Source of the DNA: JAEUIE01 sp047602475
GTDB lineage: Bacteria > Planctomycetota > Planctomycetia > Gemmatales > HRBIN36
Direction of reading: 5' to 3'
NCBI GenBank assembly: GCA_047602475.1
Contig: JASGHE010000001.1
Location: forward strand, 186,001-250,000
Length of the DNA: 64,000 nucleotides
Shown: positions 56,031 through 64,000 of the stretch, piece by piece
Layout of the letters: the number at the start of each line of letters is the position of its first letter
Position numbering within the stretch: position 1 is the first letter of the stretch
Notes under the pieces: generated by a model
Seen by the model: the letters and a program-made list of their open reading frames with translations, nothing else
Told to the model about the DNA's origin: nothing
Databases searched by the model: none
Program-made: the position numbers and the translations under genes

Positions 56031-58194
56031 TTCTCCCCTTCTGCAAGAACTCCAATGTCTTCTTGCAGGTCTCCAGAATCTTCAACTGCTCTCGAAATGA
56101 AGTCTGTTGTGGATAGTCCTTGACGAGTTGCTGTAAGACCGGCTCTACCCGAGCAATTTCAGGTATGGTCTTCTGATAGTCCAATGCCATCTGGCTGCGA
56201 ATGAGGTTCAGTTTCACCTTCGCCCAGCGGAAGCGATAGTCAGGCACGGAAGAAAAATCGGTCATCAATCCGTGGAAGACTGAAGCGGCCTGGTCGTAGG
56301 AGTTCCAGGCTTTCGGCCAGTCTTTCAATTGCTCGGCGATCAGTGCCTGGTTCGAGAGGATCATCGCTCGGGCATTCCGTGTTCTGGGATTCCGGGTCTT
56401 CGGCAGCTTGGCCAGCGCCAGGTCGTACTGCTCTGTCGCCTGCTTGAACTCCAGTTGCATGAGAAGCTGAGTGCCCAGGTTATTGTGCGTGTTGGCGAGT
56501 TCTTCACTCTTTTGCACCGTGGTTCCATCGAGTTCGTCCGCCCGCTGCATTGCAGAGAGCACCTTCCGATATTCCTGTTCTGCTTCCTTAAACTTTTTGC
56601 TCTTGCTGAAGAGAAGTCCCCGTAGGGCGTGATAATCAGAAAGAGGATTTAACACATCAGTACCAGGCTCTTGAATCGTTTCCAGCTTCAAGGCTAACGG
56701 CTCCGCTTGCTGAAGATACTCTTGCGCTCGATCTACTTGCGAGCGTTCGATCTCCAGATTCGCCCGTTGTACGATGACAGACAAATACAAAGCCCGCAAT
56801 GGTGTTGTGTCTTTTTCGCGAATGATGTCATCCAGCATGCGGATCGCCTGCTGGTAAGCAGCGTCCGCCCTGTCATAGTCGCCCAGCGTCCTTTCAATAC
56901 TGCCTAGTTGCCGGCAGTGATCAACATAGATCAGACGGCTCATCAAACTCTCCGGCCGAAGATTAATCAACTGGTCGAATATCTTTCTTGCATTATTTAA
57001 TGCCTTGGTACGTACTTCTTCGGTTTGAGGAATCTCTTCGAGATCCCTGGAAAAGCTGTTGGTGAACTGGGACAGAGCCGCTGAAGTCAGTTTCAACCCT
57101 TCATCCGCCTCGTTCTTCTTCGCTGACAAGTCCGCATACGCCTTCGTCAGCCAGAAGAACCCCGCCGTGAATCCGATCAGAGACAAGAGTCCCACCAGAA
57201 TCAGCGCCGCCCACGCCGGCCTTCTCCGACACCACTTCCAAGTCTTCTCCACTCGCCCCACCGGCCGGGCGATGATCGACTCGCCTTCCAGGAAACGGCC
57301 CAGATCATCAGCCAACGCCTGAGCTGTCACATATCGTCGCCCCGGTTGTTTCTCCAGGCACTTCATGCAGATCGTGTTCAAATCCCTTGGCAGCTTCGGC
57401 ACCAGCTTGCTCGGCGGCACCGGCTCCCCGGTAATCACCAGCATCAGCGTCTGCATTCCGTCCGGGGTCTGGAACGGCGGACGGCCTGTCAGGCACTCAT
57501 ACAGAATCGCCCCCAGAGCATAGATGTCCGTAGCTGGGCCAATGCTCTTCACCATCCCCGAAGCCTGCTCCGGCGACATGTAACTAGGCGTGCCAATGAT
57601 GTCGCCCGTCTCGGTGTTCTGACTATCGCTGCCCATGTTCTTTACGAGGCCAAAGTCAGCGATCTTCGGCTCTCCATCGGTTTCCATCAGCACATTACTG
57701 GGCTTCAGGTCACGATGAATGATGCCCTGTTGATGAAAGTAATCCACCGCTTCCGCCAGCGACTTGATCAAGCTGGCTGACCAACGTGCCTCTTGAGGTT
57801 TGCGTTCCAGCTTCTGAGCGAGCGTCCCAGCTTCGACCAGTTCCATCGCATAGAACGGCTGACCATCGACTTCACCCGAATCGTACACCTGGGCGATATT
57901 CGGATGCTTCAGCCTGGCAATTGCGCGTGCCTCTTCCATGAATCTGGTGATGAGATGCGGATTAGCGCCGACCGCCACCATCTTGATGGCATCCATGCGG
58001 CGCAGGCCGAGATGCCGAGCCTTGAAGACCCGCCCCATGCCGCCCTGACCTAACCGGCTGATCACTTCATAACCCGGAATCGTGGGCAACAGGTCAGGCG
58101 AAACCACCGATGCGTCCCGCACCTTGATCAGTGTCGGACTCGTCATCGAATCGGTGGCAATCACCGTATCTTGTTTTGGGGGAGGTGGGAGCAT
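55957..58194 (-). CDS. Ser/Thr protein kinase with transmembrane segment and TPR-like sensor part
   Basis: A 745-residue kinase. The catalytic domain spans about 40-310: LGQGGMGRVF (P-loop), Lys71 in AIKMV, IIHRDLKPSN with Asp162, IADFGLV with Asp180, GTPSYMSPEQA and DIYALGAILYECLTG. One TM segment (ALILVGLLSLIGFTAGFFWL) lies near residue 340-365, followed by about 350 residues of TPR-like helices outside the cytoplasm. The last 30 residues (RSRARCACLPLARSRYGSLN) are translated from a palindromic repeat; if one base was lost near 56030 the chain would end at the repeat's TAG (56027-56029) after QKGEK. The kinase sits next to the sigma factor and an FHA protein. Confidence 0.92.
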   Translation of the reverse strand: MLPPPPKQDTVIATDSMTSPTLIKVRDASVVSPDLLPTIPGYEVISRLGQGGMGRVFKARHLGLRRMDAIKMVAVGANPHLITRFMEEARAIARLKHPNIAQVYDSGEVDGQPFYAMELVEAGTLAQKLERKPQEARWSASLIKSLAEAVDYFHQQGIIHRDLKPSNVLMETDGEPKIADFGLVKNMGSDSQNTETGDIIGTPSYMSPEQASGMVKSIGPATDIYALGAILYECLTGRPPFQTPDGMQTLMLVITGEPVPPSKLVPKLPRDLNTICMKCLEKQPGRRYVTAQALADDLGRFLEGESIIARPVGRVEKTWKWCRRRPAWAALILVGLLSLIGFTAGFFWLTKAYADLSAKKNEADEGLKLTSAALSQFTNSFSRDLEEIPQTEEVRTKALNNARKIFDQLINLRPESLMSRLIYVDHCRQLGSIERTLGDYDRADAAYQQAIRMLDDIIREKDTTPLRALYLSVIVQRANLEIERSQVDRAQEYLQQAEPLALKLETIQEPGTDVLNPLSDYHALRGLLFSKSKKFKEAEQEYRKVLSAMQRADELDGTTVQKSEELANTHNNLGTQLLMQLEFKQATEQYDLALAKLPKTRNPRTRNARAMILSNQALIAEQLKDWPKAWNSYDQAASVFHGLMTDFSSVPDYRFRWAKVKLNLIRSQMALDYQKTIPEIARVEPVLQQLVKDYPQQTSFREQLKILETCKKTLEFLQKGRSRARCACLPLARSRYGSLNCLAKR

Positions 58195-58243
58195 GGAAAA
58201 GAGGAGCTTGTAGCAAGGAGCTAGAAGCTAGGATAATACCACA

Positions 58244-59152
58244 CTAGGCGGGCTGTCCGCGATGTTGAAAACGAATTATCGTCGCACCTAACTGGATACG
58301 GTCATTGTGCTTTACTTCCAGTTGATCGTTGACGACCTGCTCATTCACTCTCGTATCCTGCGGTGGCCCCTCCAGCCGTTGCAGCCAGTAGCGGGGGCCT
58401 TCCCGGCGTAAGATCGCATGGCGCTTCACCACCGCCATGTCCCTTAACAGCAGAATATCGACCGCTTCATCACGGCCGAGTACTGTTCGCTCTTTGAGGA
58501 TGGGGTATTCTCGCCCCTCGTGCCAACCTCGAACCACTCGGATTGCAGCAGGCTTGAGAACCTCTTCCACCAGGGCCCGCAACATGCCGATCAAAGCACC
58601 AAGCAACACCAGGCCAAAGGCTTGCCCCCACAAGTAGCTCTTCTCACCCGGTTGATAGGCAGCCAGCAACACGCCGAAGAACAAGCCGCCCAGGGCACCG
58701 CCCAAACTGCCTCCGATGGCTCCGTACATCATCTTGCGTTGGGAAGCGAGAGCAACACCTTCACTCATGCCGACAGCGCAGCCAAAGATGGCCCAGCCCA
58801 ACATGCGGGCCAACACTCCACCGATAGTTGCCAGTGCGCTACCAGCTCCAGCGGTGGACACGATACTGTAGTTGACCCATTCGCCCAGCCAGCACCCTGC
58901 TGCGCCGCCCAATCCGCCTAGAACGATTCCAACAGCCCCGTAGCGAAGGAATCGGATCAGCGATTGATCCACCATGGCTTCGACTGCAGCCAGGCCCAGA
59001 CCTATGCAAGACCCAATCAACATACCGCCCATGAGGGCAAGTATCTGCCACGGCCAGGTCGGCGAACACCATTCGCCGAAAAGCATCCAGCCGAGCCAGC
59101 CTCCCAGCCCGCCGATCATGGTGTGTAGGTAAATCCGCCGAAACTTGTTCAT
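58244..59152 (-). CDS. Polytopic membrane protein with a C-terminal FHA domain
   Basis: A 302-residue protein with Gly-rich membrane segments from about 10 to 200 (IGGLGGWLGWMLFGEW, GGMLIGSCIGLGLAAVEAMV, GAIGGSLGGALGGLFFGVLL), then an FHA domain at about 220-300: ILKERTVLGRDEAVDILLLRD, VVKRHAILRREGPRYWLQRL, TRVNEQVVNDQ and NDRIQLGATIIRF. The GR and the xxRHA motif are kept; the Ser before RHA is Lys and the NGT of the D-S-NGT motif is DT, so phosphothreonine binding may be altered. Its place before the kinase on the same strand suggests a signalling partner. Confidence 0.82.
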   Translation of the reverse strand: MNKFRRIYLHTMIGGLGGWLGWMLFGEWCSPTWPWQILALMGGMLIGSCIGLGLAAVEAMVDQSLIRFLRYGAVGIVLGGLGGAAGCWLGEWVNYSIVSTAGAGSALATIGGVLARMLGWAIFGCAVGMSEGVALASQRKMMYGAIGGSLGGALGGLFFGVLLAAYQPGEKSYLWGQAFGLVLLGALIGMLRALVEEVLKPAAIRVVRGWHEGREYPILKERTVLGRDEAVDILLLRDMAVVKRHAILRREGPRYWLQRLEGPPQDTRVNEQVVNDQLEVKHNDRIQLGATIIRFQHRGQPA

Positions 59153-59167
59153 GCGAACATTATAGCA

Positions 59168-59240
59168 GAGAAGCCAAAAGCCAGGAGTCAGTAACTAGAA
59201 TAATACAAATCCATAGTAACTGGCTCCTGGCTCCTGGGTT
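59168..59240. repeat. gccaggag-type inverted repeat
   Basis: AAGCCAAAAGCCAGGAGTCA and GTAACTA on the left pair with TAGTAACTGGCTCCTGGCTC on the right. It lies between the FHA gene start and the RTX-like gene end. Related gccagaag or gagccaggag units occur at 4855-4890, 31813-31944 and 58201-58235. Confidence 0.7.
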
Positions 59241-60350
59241 TTAGTCAAATAGCGTCATTTCCCATGATCGTTCTTTCACCTGAGTCAGAAAGGTCCGAAT
59301 ATTGACGGTGACCCAGGAGCTGTTTCTGCCGCCGCCACCATTGACGAGCGAATCGATTTGAATGTTAGGCAACGGAGCAAAGAGCATAACATTGGGTGGA
59401 ATCGCTTCCCGTTTCAAACGCACCACCATCTGATCATTTCCAGCCTCGCCATAGACTCTGGAAGACAGTTTACCGGTGCTTTGCCAATCCATCAGGGCAT
59501 GGGTTTTGATCGTATCATCTCCGATGCCGCCGAACTGATTGATACTCAAATATCCATAGAGCGGCATATCGGCATAGGCTCTCAGTTGATCGTTGCCGGC
59601 ACCGCCACGCTGGTTGACAGTGACCCGGGCACCATCCATAATCCCGCGAACACCCAGATCTACCGACAAATGATCTAGCCCGGCACCGCCATCCTGATCT
59701 AATAACACACGGGCATTGGGCCCCATCGTCCCTGCCACTGAACTCGACAATGTATCCTGACCAGCCTCTCCGCTTGAACGAAAGGTTAGCCCATTGGTGA
59801 CATTGCCGAAGATGCCTTCGATGGAATCATTGCCTTGACCGCCTTTGACATTGACGATCAAGTTGGCTAACAAGTCGGCGGGAGCAGGCATAGGCCAATC
59901 GATGGGTTGATCCGAACCGCCATCAAGTAGACGTCCACCAGTTTGAGCAAGCGGCACGATCAAGTTTCCCCCAAAATCGAAGAATGCTGCATCATTGCCC
60001 GCGCCCATGTCTACATCAATCGTCTTGTCCCACTGCATCGAGTTGCCTTCGAGTTGATAATTCAACGAATCAGCACCCCCACCCAGGTTCACCACGATCT
60101 TCTTGATCGTCGAACTCTGGAACGATTGTAAAGGGATATACATGGGTGTTGGATCGCTGGTTAGCTGACTCCACGAAACCTGTACTACATCTTCTCCATC
60201 GTTTTGGACAATCGTCACCGACTCGTCATGTTGATCGCCGGTGATGCTCAAGGTGGTTCCACCGTTGAGCAGAACCGCCGTCACCGTCGGCAACTGTCTA
60301 TCCTCAAGCGACTCCACCTGGCATTTCACTCGATGCATCGGCTTGGTCAT
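59241..60350 (-). CDS. RTX-like calcium-binding repeat protein
   Basis: A 369-residue protein (an internal ATG at 60338 is another start). The N-terminus has VESLEDRQLPTVTAV, a planctomycete surface/secretion motif of the LExR-LxxVT type. The rest carries spaced glycine/aspartate turns, LGGGADSLNY, MGAGNDAAFFD, KGGQGNDSIEG, GEAGQDTLSS, DGGAGLDHLSV, RGGAGNDQLRA, FGGIGDDTIKT and GEAGNDQMVV, which match the GGxGxD nonapeptide of hemolysin-type calcium-binding repeats, though they are spread, not tight. It is probably exported and surface-bound. No enzyme domain is seen. Confidence 0.78.
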   Translation of the reverse strand: MTKPMHRVKCQVESLEDRQLPTVTAVLLNGGTTLSITGDQHDESVTIVQNDGEDVVQVSWSQLTSDPTPMYIPLQSFQSSTIKKIVVNLGGGADSLNYQLEGNSMQWDKTIDVDMGAGNDAAFFDFGGNLIVPLAQTGGRLLDGGSDQPIDWPMPAPADLLANLIVNVKGGQGNDSIEGIFGNVTNGLTFRSSGEAGQDTLSSSVAGTMGPNARVLLDQDGGAGLDHLSVDLGVRGIMDGARVTVNQRGGAGNDQLRAYADMPLYGYLSINQFGGIGDDTIKTHALMDWQSTGKLSSRVYGEAGNDQMVVRLKREAIPPNVMLFAPLPNIQIDSLVNGGGGRNSSWVTVNIRTFLTQVKERSWEMTLFD

Positions 60351-60551
60351 GGCTGGCTCCTGATATCAGTCCGGGCAGAGGCGGCTAGATATCATCGACC
60401 GCCTTATAACTCAAGCTGAATACCCTGTGCCTGCTTCACTTTGGTGACTTTCTCCCATCTATAATGACTTTAACGATTATGTGCGTTAGCACCGCAAAGA
60501 TCGGCCCTGCGGTCTGGGGATTCGCTCGCCTGGATTATCTCTCTTACCTTA

Positions 60552-60580
60552 TCTTCCATGTTCGCCTTCTACATGGAAGA
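60552..60580. promoter_or_regulatory. Perfect 10-bp inverted repeat upstream of the 60.6-kb gene
   Basis: TCTTCCATGT (60552-60561) and ACATGGAAGA (60571-60580) are separated by nine bases and end about 50 bases before the ATG at 60631. It may be an operator or a 5' leader hairpin. The rest of the gap from 60351 holds no gene I can support. Confidence 0.5.
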
Positions 60581-60630
60581 ATAGGTATACAGTCCGTCGC
60601 AGCATTCGGAATTAAGGGGAACGTGCCGCC

Positions 60631-62919
60631 ATGCGCTGGTTGTTGGTCTGCGTCAGTCTGTTGTCCGCGCTCGGCTTGCTGGCTATGGCCCAGGCCCAGC
60701 CTCCCCAAGCCGCTTCTCCCGGCCTCACATATCAAGTGCGTATGCGCTTCAAAATTGAAGCTGAGCTTCAGCAGCGCTATGCTTATTACAAGCAGATGAT
60801 CGCCCGTCTGGAAGCAGCTGGGTTCAAAGCTGCTCCCGGCCGGCCCCGCGAAGAACTCTATGGCGATAGCCTGGCCGGCACCCTCCCTGCCTCTGGTGTC
60901 AGCACTCTGCGACTAGAACGATTCCTCCGCACCGCTGTACTCGTCCCCACCGGCTATGCCCTTCCCACTGACGCTGAAAAAACTGTTCTCATTCGATTCG
61001 ATCTCGCCATCACCGGCCCTGATCGTCAGCGAGAACTTGAGAATCTGGCCCGCCAGCAACTCAAGGCTCTCGGACTGATTGAGAACGTAGGCTACGACAA
61101 CCAGGGGCACACCCGCATCCTCGGTCGATTGCCGGCACCTGCTCTCGATGTGCTGCTTAAGGATTCGATGGAAACCGCTATCCCCTCCTCCCTCAAAACC
61201 AACACCGCCATTTTGAACAAGGCTCCACTGGTTCGGCTGGCTATCGTTATTGCTGAGCCTTCGCCACCACAGCCTGATGTCGCCATGCCCGCCGGCCCAC
61301 CCCCGGGCAAGGAATACCTCGAAAAGATCAGTCCTGATCTGAAAGCGTTCCTGGCCAAGGTGCCTGAAGCTGATCTTGAAAAGCACTTGCGTATTGAACT
61401 GGTGCTACGTGGAAGCCACCTGACCGATAAGTTGCAGGTCCAATTACAACGCTCTGAAGCGATGTTCATCACCGAAGGCAGCTTCGGCCCGATTATCACC
61501 GGGTTGACTTCCCCTTCCCGCTTGACCGCCCTCGCTCAGCAGCCGGAGATCTCCACCGTTCGCCTCCCCCAGGCTCCTCCAGGCTTTGTCAAGTCGCAAG
61601 AATCGGGGGTGGACTTCATCCGTTTTGGTCGTGACCTCGGCACCAGTCCGGCCATTACTCCGGTGGGTTATGATGTTCCGCTTCCCAAGCGACTAGTCAT
61701 CATTGGCGATGATTTCCGTGGCTACCAGAGCAGCATTGGCGCCGGCTTGCCTCGTAACACTCGCTTCATCGACGCCACCGCTGAACTCACTCCCGACTTA
61801 AGGCCACTTCCCGGTATGGACGCTGCCGGCGTAGGAATGAGCACTACTTTGGCCATCGAGTTCCTTCGCGGTAATCCCTACAACGAAGTGATTCTGGTTC
61901 GCATCAATCCAACTTCGCCTTACCAGATTCAACAGGTTGGCGAGGCCATTCTCGGTCATCCGTGGGGAACACCCGCGTACCTCACCCGGAAAGAAGAATG
62001 GAACGATGCCGGGGTCCGGATCGAAGCCACCAAACTCGACCTGCGTGTAGAACGACGACGGGTACAAAGCGACTTCGCTCTCGACGACACCACCAAGGCC
62101 CGCCGTGAAGAGTACCGCAAAAAGCAGGCAGCGCTCGATGCTGCCGAGAAGGCCCACTACGAACAGGGCCTCCGGTTCAACGCCTTCAACAACGACATGC
62201 GAAGCCTCAAAGGCGCCGTCTCGGTAGCTGTCATGATGCAATGGAATCCCGGATACGCTGATCTGCCAGGCAGCCCGCCTCATCTGCGTTTTGTCTCCAC
62301 TGAAGCGCTTCGTTCAGCAGCCTGGTATCAGGCCGTGGCCAATCGCCCCGGCCAGGTCTGGACAGGATTGTTCCGCGACTATGATGGCGACAAGATCATG
62401 GAGTGGACCACCAACAGCCATGTCGGCCGCCCCGATCTGGCGTTCCTCTCCTGGCGAGCTTTCGGTGCCTCAGCGGTATCACAGCAAATGCTTCCCGAGA
62501 ACGCTGTCGTTGAAGTCATACTGAACTGGTTCGAAGTACATGCACCCGGCACGGACGATGGAGATGTCTACCGCAAGCCGTTGGCCAACCTGCATATCAA
62601 TGTGCTCAAGCAGCGTGATCCTACCGGAAAGATACTGCCTCCCGATGTGTTTGAAGTCGTGGCCCGCACGCCGTTCACCGCTGATCGGGTTGAGAATGGC
62701 CAACGTGGCGCTCACTATCAAAGCATAGTTCGCTTCACCGTCCCCCCCGGTGGTGGCCGCTATGCCCTGCAAGTGACCGGAGCCGTCCCTGGAACCACTG
62801 GTGGCATCGCGAATGGCGAAAAAGCTGAGATTCACCCCAAGATCACCCTCAGCGTGGTCGATCCCGCCAAACGCGCCGCTGGCCGAGTTGTTTACGAAGT
62901 GCTGGCGACTCCGGAGTAG
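60631..62919 (+). CDS. Large secreted protein of unknown function, possibly a degenerate subtilase
   Basis: A 762-residue protein with a signal peptide (MRWLLVCVSLLSALGLLAMA). Residues about 30-340 contain two related alpha/beta modules, the second with LRIELVLRGSHLTDKLQ. At about 350-450, KRLVIIGDDFRGYQSSIGAG and MDAAGVGMSTTLAIEF recall the Asp and His motifs of S8 subtilisins (VAVIDTGF, HGT), but the His is missing and no clear GTS serine is seen. A charged helix (RREEYRKKQAALDAAEKAHY) and a beta-rich C-terminus follow. I infer at most a dead subtilase fold. It is transcribed alone and followed by a family B palindrome. Confidence 0.6.
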   Translation: MRWLLVCVSLLSALGLLAMAQAQPPQAASPGLTYQVRMRFKIEAELQQRYAYYKQMIARLEAAGFKAAPGRPREELYGDSLAGTLPASGVSTLRLERFLRTAVLVPTGYALPTDAEKTVLIRFDLAITGPDRQRELENLARQQLKALGLIENVGYDNQGHTRILGRLPAPALDVLLKDSMETAIPSSLKTNTAILNKAPLVRLAIVIAEPSPPQPDVAMPAGPPPGKEYLEKISPDLKAFLAKVPEADLEKHLRIELVLRGSHLTDKLQVQLQRSEAMFITEGSFGPIITGLTSPSRLTALAQQPEISTVRLPQAPPGFVKSQESGVDFIRFGRDLGTSPAITPVGYDVPLPKRLVIIGDDFRGYQSSIGAGLPRNTRFIDATAELTPDLRPLPGMDAAGVGMSTTLAIEFLRGNPYNEVILVRINPTSPYQIQQVGEAILGHPWGTPAYLTRKEEWNDAGVRIEATKLDLRVERRRVQSDFALDDTTKARREEYRKKQAALDAAEKAHYEQGLRFNAFNNDMRSLKGAVSVAVMMQWNPGYADLPGSPPHLRFVSTEALRSAAWYQAVANRPGQVWTGLFRDYDGDKIMEWTTNSHVGRPDLAFLSWRAFGASAVSQQMLPENAVVEVILNWFEVHAPGTDDGDVYRKPLANLHINVLKQRDPTGKILPPDVFEVVARTPFTADRVENGQRGAHYQSIVRFTVPPGGGRYALQVTGAVPGTTGGIANGEKAEIHPKITLSVVDPAKRAAGRVVYEVLATPE

Positions 62920-62926
62920 TAACACC

Positions 62927-62989
62927 GTAGCGGAACTCGCCAAGAGTTCCGATGTGCTCATGAAGGGAAGTCTTGGCGACTTCCGCTAC
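62927..62989. repeat. Palindromic repeat family B, copy 2
   Basis: GTAGCGGAACTCGCCAAGAG at one end and GGCGACTTCCGCTAC at the other. It is the reverse complement of the 11701-11762 copy apart from a few differences, with GGAACTC/GAGTTCC and GGAAGTC/GACTTCC inner arms. It lies seven bases after the stop of the 60.6-kb gene. Confidence 0.85.
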
Positions 62990-63068
62990 ATTGATTCGTT
63001 TTCACACACGCTCTTCGTTCTCTGACGCTATAATGACATCATCTATGATCCCTGACTCGGGAGCCTTG

Positions 63069-64000
63069 ATGTCCACTTCCTTCTGCACCATCGAAGAAGC
63101 CCTGGCTGATCTCAAAGCGGGCAAAATGATCGTTCTCGTTGATGACGAACACCGGGAGAACGAAGGCGATCTGGTGCAATTGGCTGAGAAGGTCACACCC
63201 GAAAGCATCAACTTCATGCTCACTCAGGGGCGTGGTATCATTTGCCTGTCGATGTCTACTCCCCTTTGTGATCGTCTCGGCCTCGATCCGCAGACCAGCG
63301 TCAACACCACCCGCACCGGTACCGCTTTCACCGTCAAGTTCGATGCCAAGACCGGCGTGACTACCGGAACCAGTGCCTTCGACCGGGCTCGCTCCATTCA
63401 AGTGGCGGTCGATCCCCGCACCACCCCCGCTGACCTTGCCAAACCCGGCCACGTCGATGGCCTTCGCGCTGCCCCCGGCGGCGTGCTCGTTCGGGCCGGC
63501 CATACCGAAGGCAGCACTGATTTGGCCCGGCTGGCTGGTTTTCAGGAAGCAGCTGTCATTTGCGAGATTCCTCACCCCCGATGGCCGCATGGCCCGCGTC
63601 CCTGATCTCATCGAATATTGCAAGACGCATCAACTCAAGATGACGACCATTGCCGCCCTCATCGAATATCGGCGCACGAGAGAGAAGCTGGTAAAGCGGG
63701 AATTGACAGTCGATTTACCCACTGAATATGGCCCCTTCCGCCTGTTCGCCTATAGTAGCGTTGTCGACCCCGAACCGCATCTGGCTATCTGCGCCGGGGG
63801 CCTGGGTGAAATCGACGCTGCCACGGGACAGGTTCCCGTGCAAGAGCAACCCGTCCTCGTCCGCATCCACAGCGAGTGCCTGACCGGCGACATCCTCGGC
63901 AGCCAGCTCTGCGACTGTGGCCCGCAACTCAAACATGCCCTTGCCCAGATCAGCAAGGCTGGCAAAGGCGTGCTGCTCTACATGCGGCAAGAAGGGCGTG
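63069..64000 (+). CDS. ribBA: Bifunctional RibBA (DHBP synthase / GTP cyclohydrolase II), frameshifted at 63570, 3' end outside the window
   Basis: The start at 63069 gives MSTSFCTIEEALADLKAGKM; earlier in-frame ATGs at 63033 and 62973 only add polar residues. The RibB part has VLVDDEHRENEGDL, GRGIICLSMS, and AGHTEGSTDLARLAG. The frame ends at 63605 with PRWPHGPRP. Removing one C at 63570 reads ICEILTPDGRMARVPDL, the normal junction, and the GTP cyclohydrolase II part follows: VRIHSECLTGDILGSQLCDCG, with the zinc Cys residues, to the window end. It makes 3,4-dihydroxy-2-butanone 4-phosphate and the pyrimidine precursor of riboflavin. No FMN riboswitch is visible in the 150 bases upstream. Confidence 0.92.

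Overview
This window comes from a planctomycete, most likely a member of the Gemmatales. The lineage call is an inference from gene content. It rests on a DUF1559 protein with a prepilin-type N-terminus followed by a tiny lipoprotein, a Ser/Thr kinase next to an ECF sigma factor, a secreted sulfatase, a tricorn-type protease, a DUF1573 protein, a LamG/heme-associated-type secreted protein, a protein with a planctomycete-style LEDR N-terminus followed by GGxGxD repeats, and an alpha-ketoglutarate dehydrogenase E1/E2 pair. I saw no tRNA, rRNA, CRISPR array, transposase or phage gene. The window is chromosomal housekeeping mixed with secreted and cell-envelope functions.

Layout. 1-9 kb: end of a uronate-isomerase-like gene, a hydrolase that looks catalytically dead, a fused beta-lactamase-fold/NamZ muropeptide enzyme, a DedA flippase, two small secreted proteins (one Cys-rich, one cytochrome c'-like), a feruloyl-esterase-type hydrolase and a PAS/GAF histidine kinase. 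9-19 kb: TPR/gluzincin protease, uppP, tyrS, a YraN nuclease-like protein, a secreted tandem truncated globin, a HEAT lipoprotein, an esterase-fold protein, a kelch protein, comF and a DUF1573 protein. 20-32 kb: tricorn-like protease, DUF1559 protein plus lipoprotein, asnS, a sulfatase, a PD40 propeller protein and a 970-residue LamG protein. 32-43 kb: an ABC exporter operon, glgC, two APC permeases with unusual soluble insertions, and hemW. 43-50 kb: a GH2 glycosidase, a possible toxin-antitoxin-like pair, a membrane spermidine-synthase-like protein and a GT87-like glycosyltransferase. 50-64 kb: sucB-sucA, a membrane protein, a sigma factor-kinase-FHA cluster, an RTX-like protein, a large secreted protein of unknown function, and ribBA running off the end.

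Two themes run across the window. First, it is rich in short palindromic repeats of at least six families. Several touch genes: one is translated inside asnS, one pair is translated inside the GH2 gene, one lies on the asnS ribosome-binding site, and one family supplies or abuts the stop codons of sucA and the kinase. Second, at least nine genes are broken by single-base insertions or deletions at places where the other frame restores the conserved protein exactly. So many independent indels in otherwise intact housekeeping genes (hemW, ribBA, comF, the sigma factor) point to residual sequencing errors more than to real decay. I therefore annotate these genes as whole units with the frameshift marked.

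The most unusual proteins are the secreted double globin (13.6 kb), the amidase/NamZ fusion (1.8-4.1 kb) and the pseudo-hydrolase (1.1 kb). Functions given are inferred from motifs read by eye; no database search was possible.
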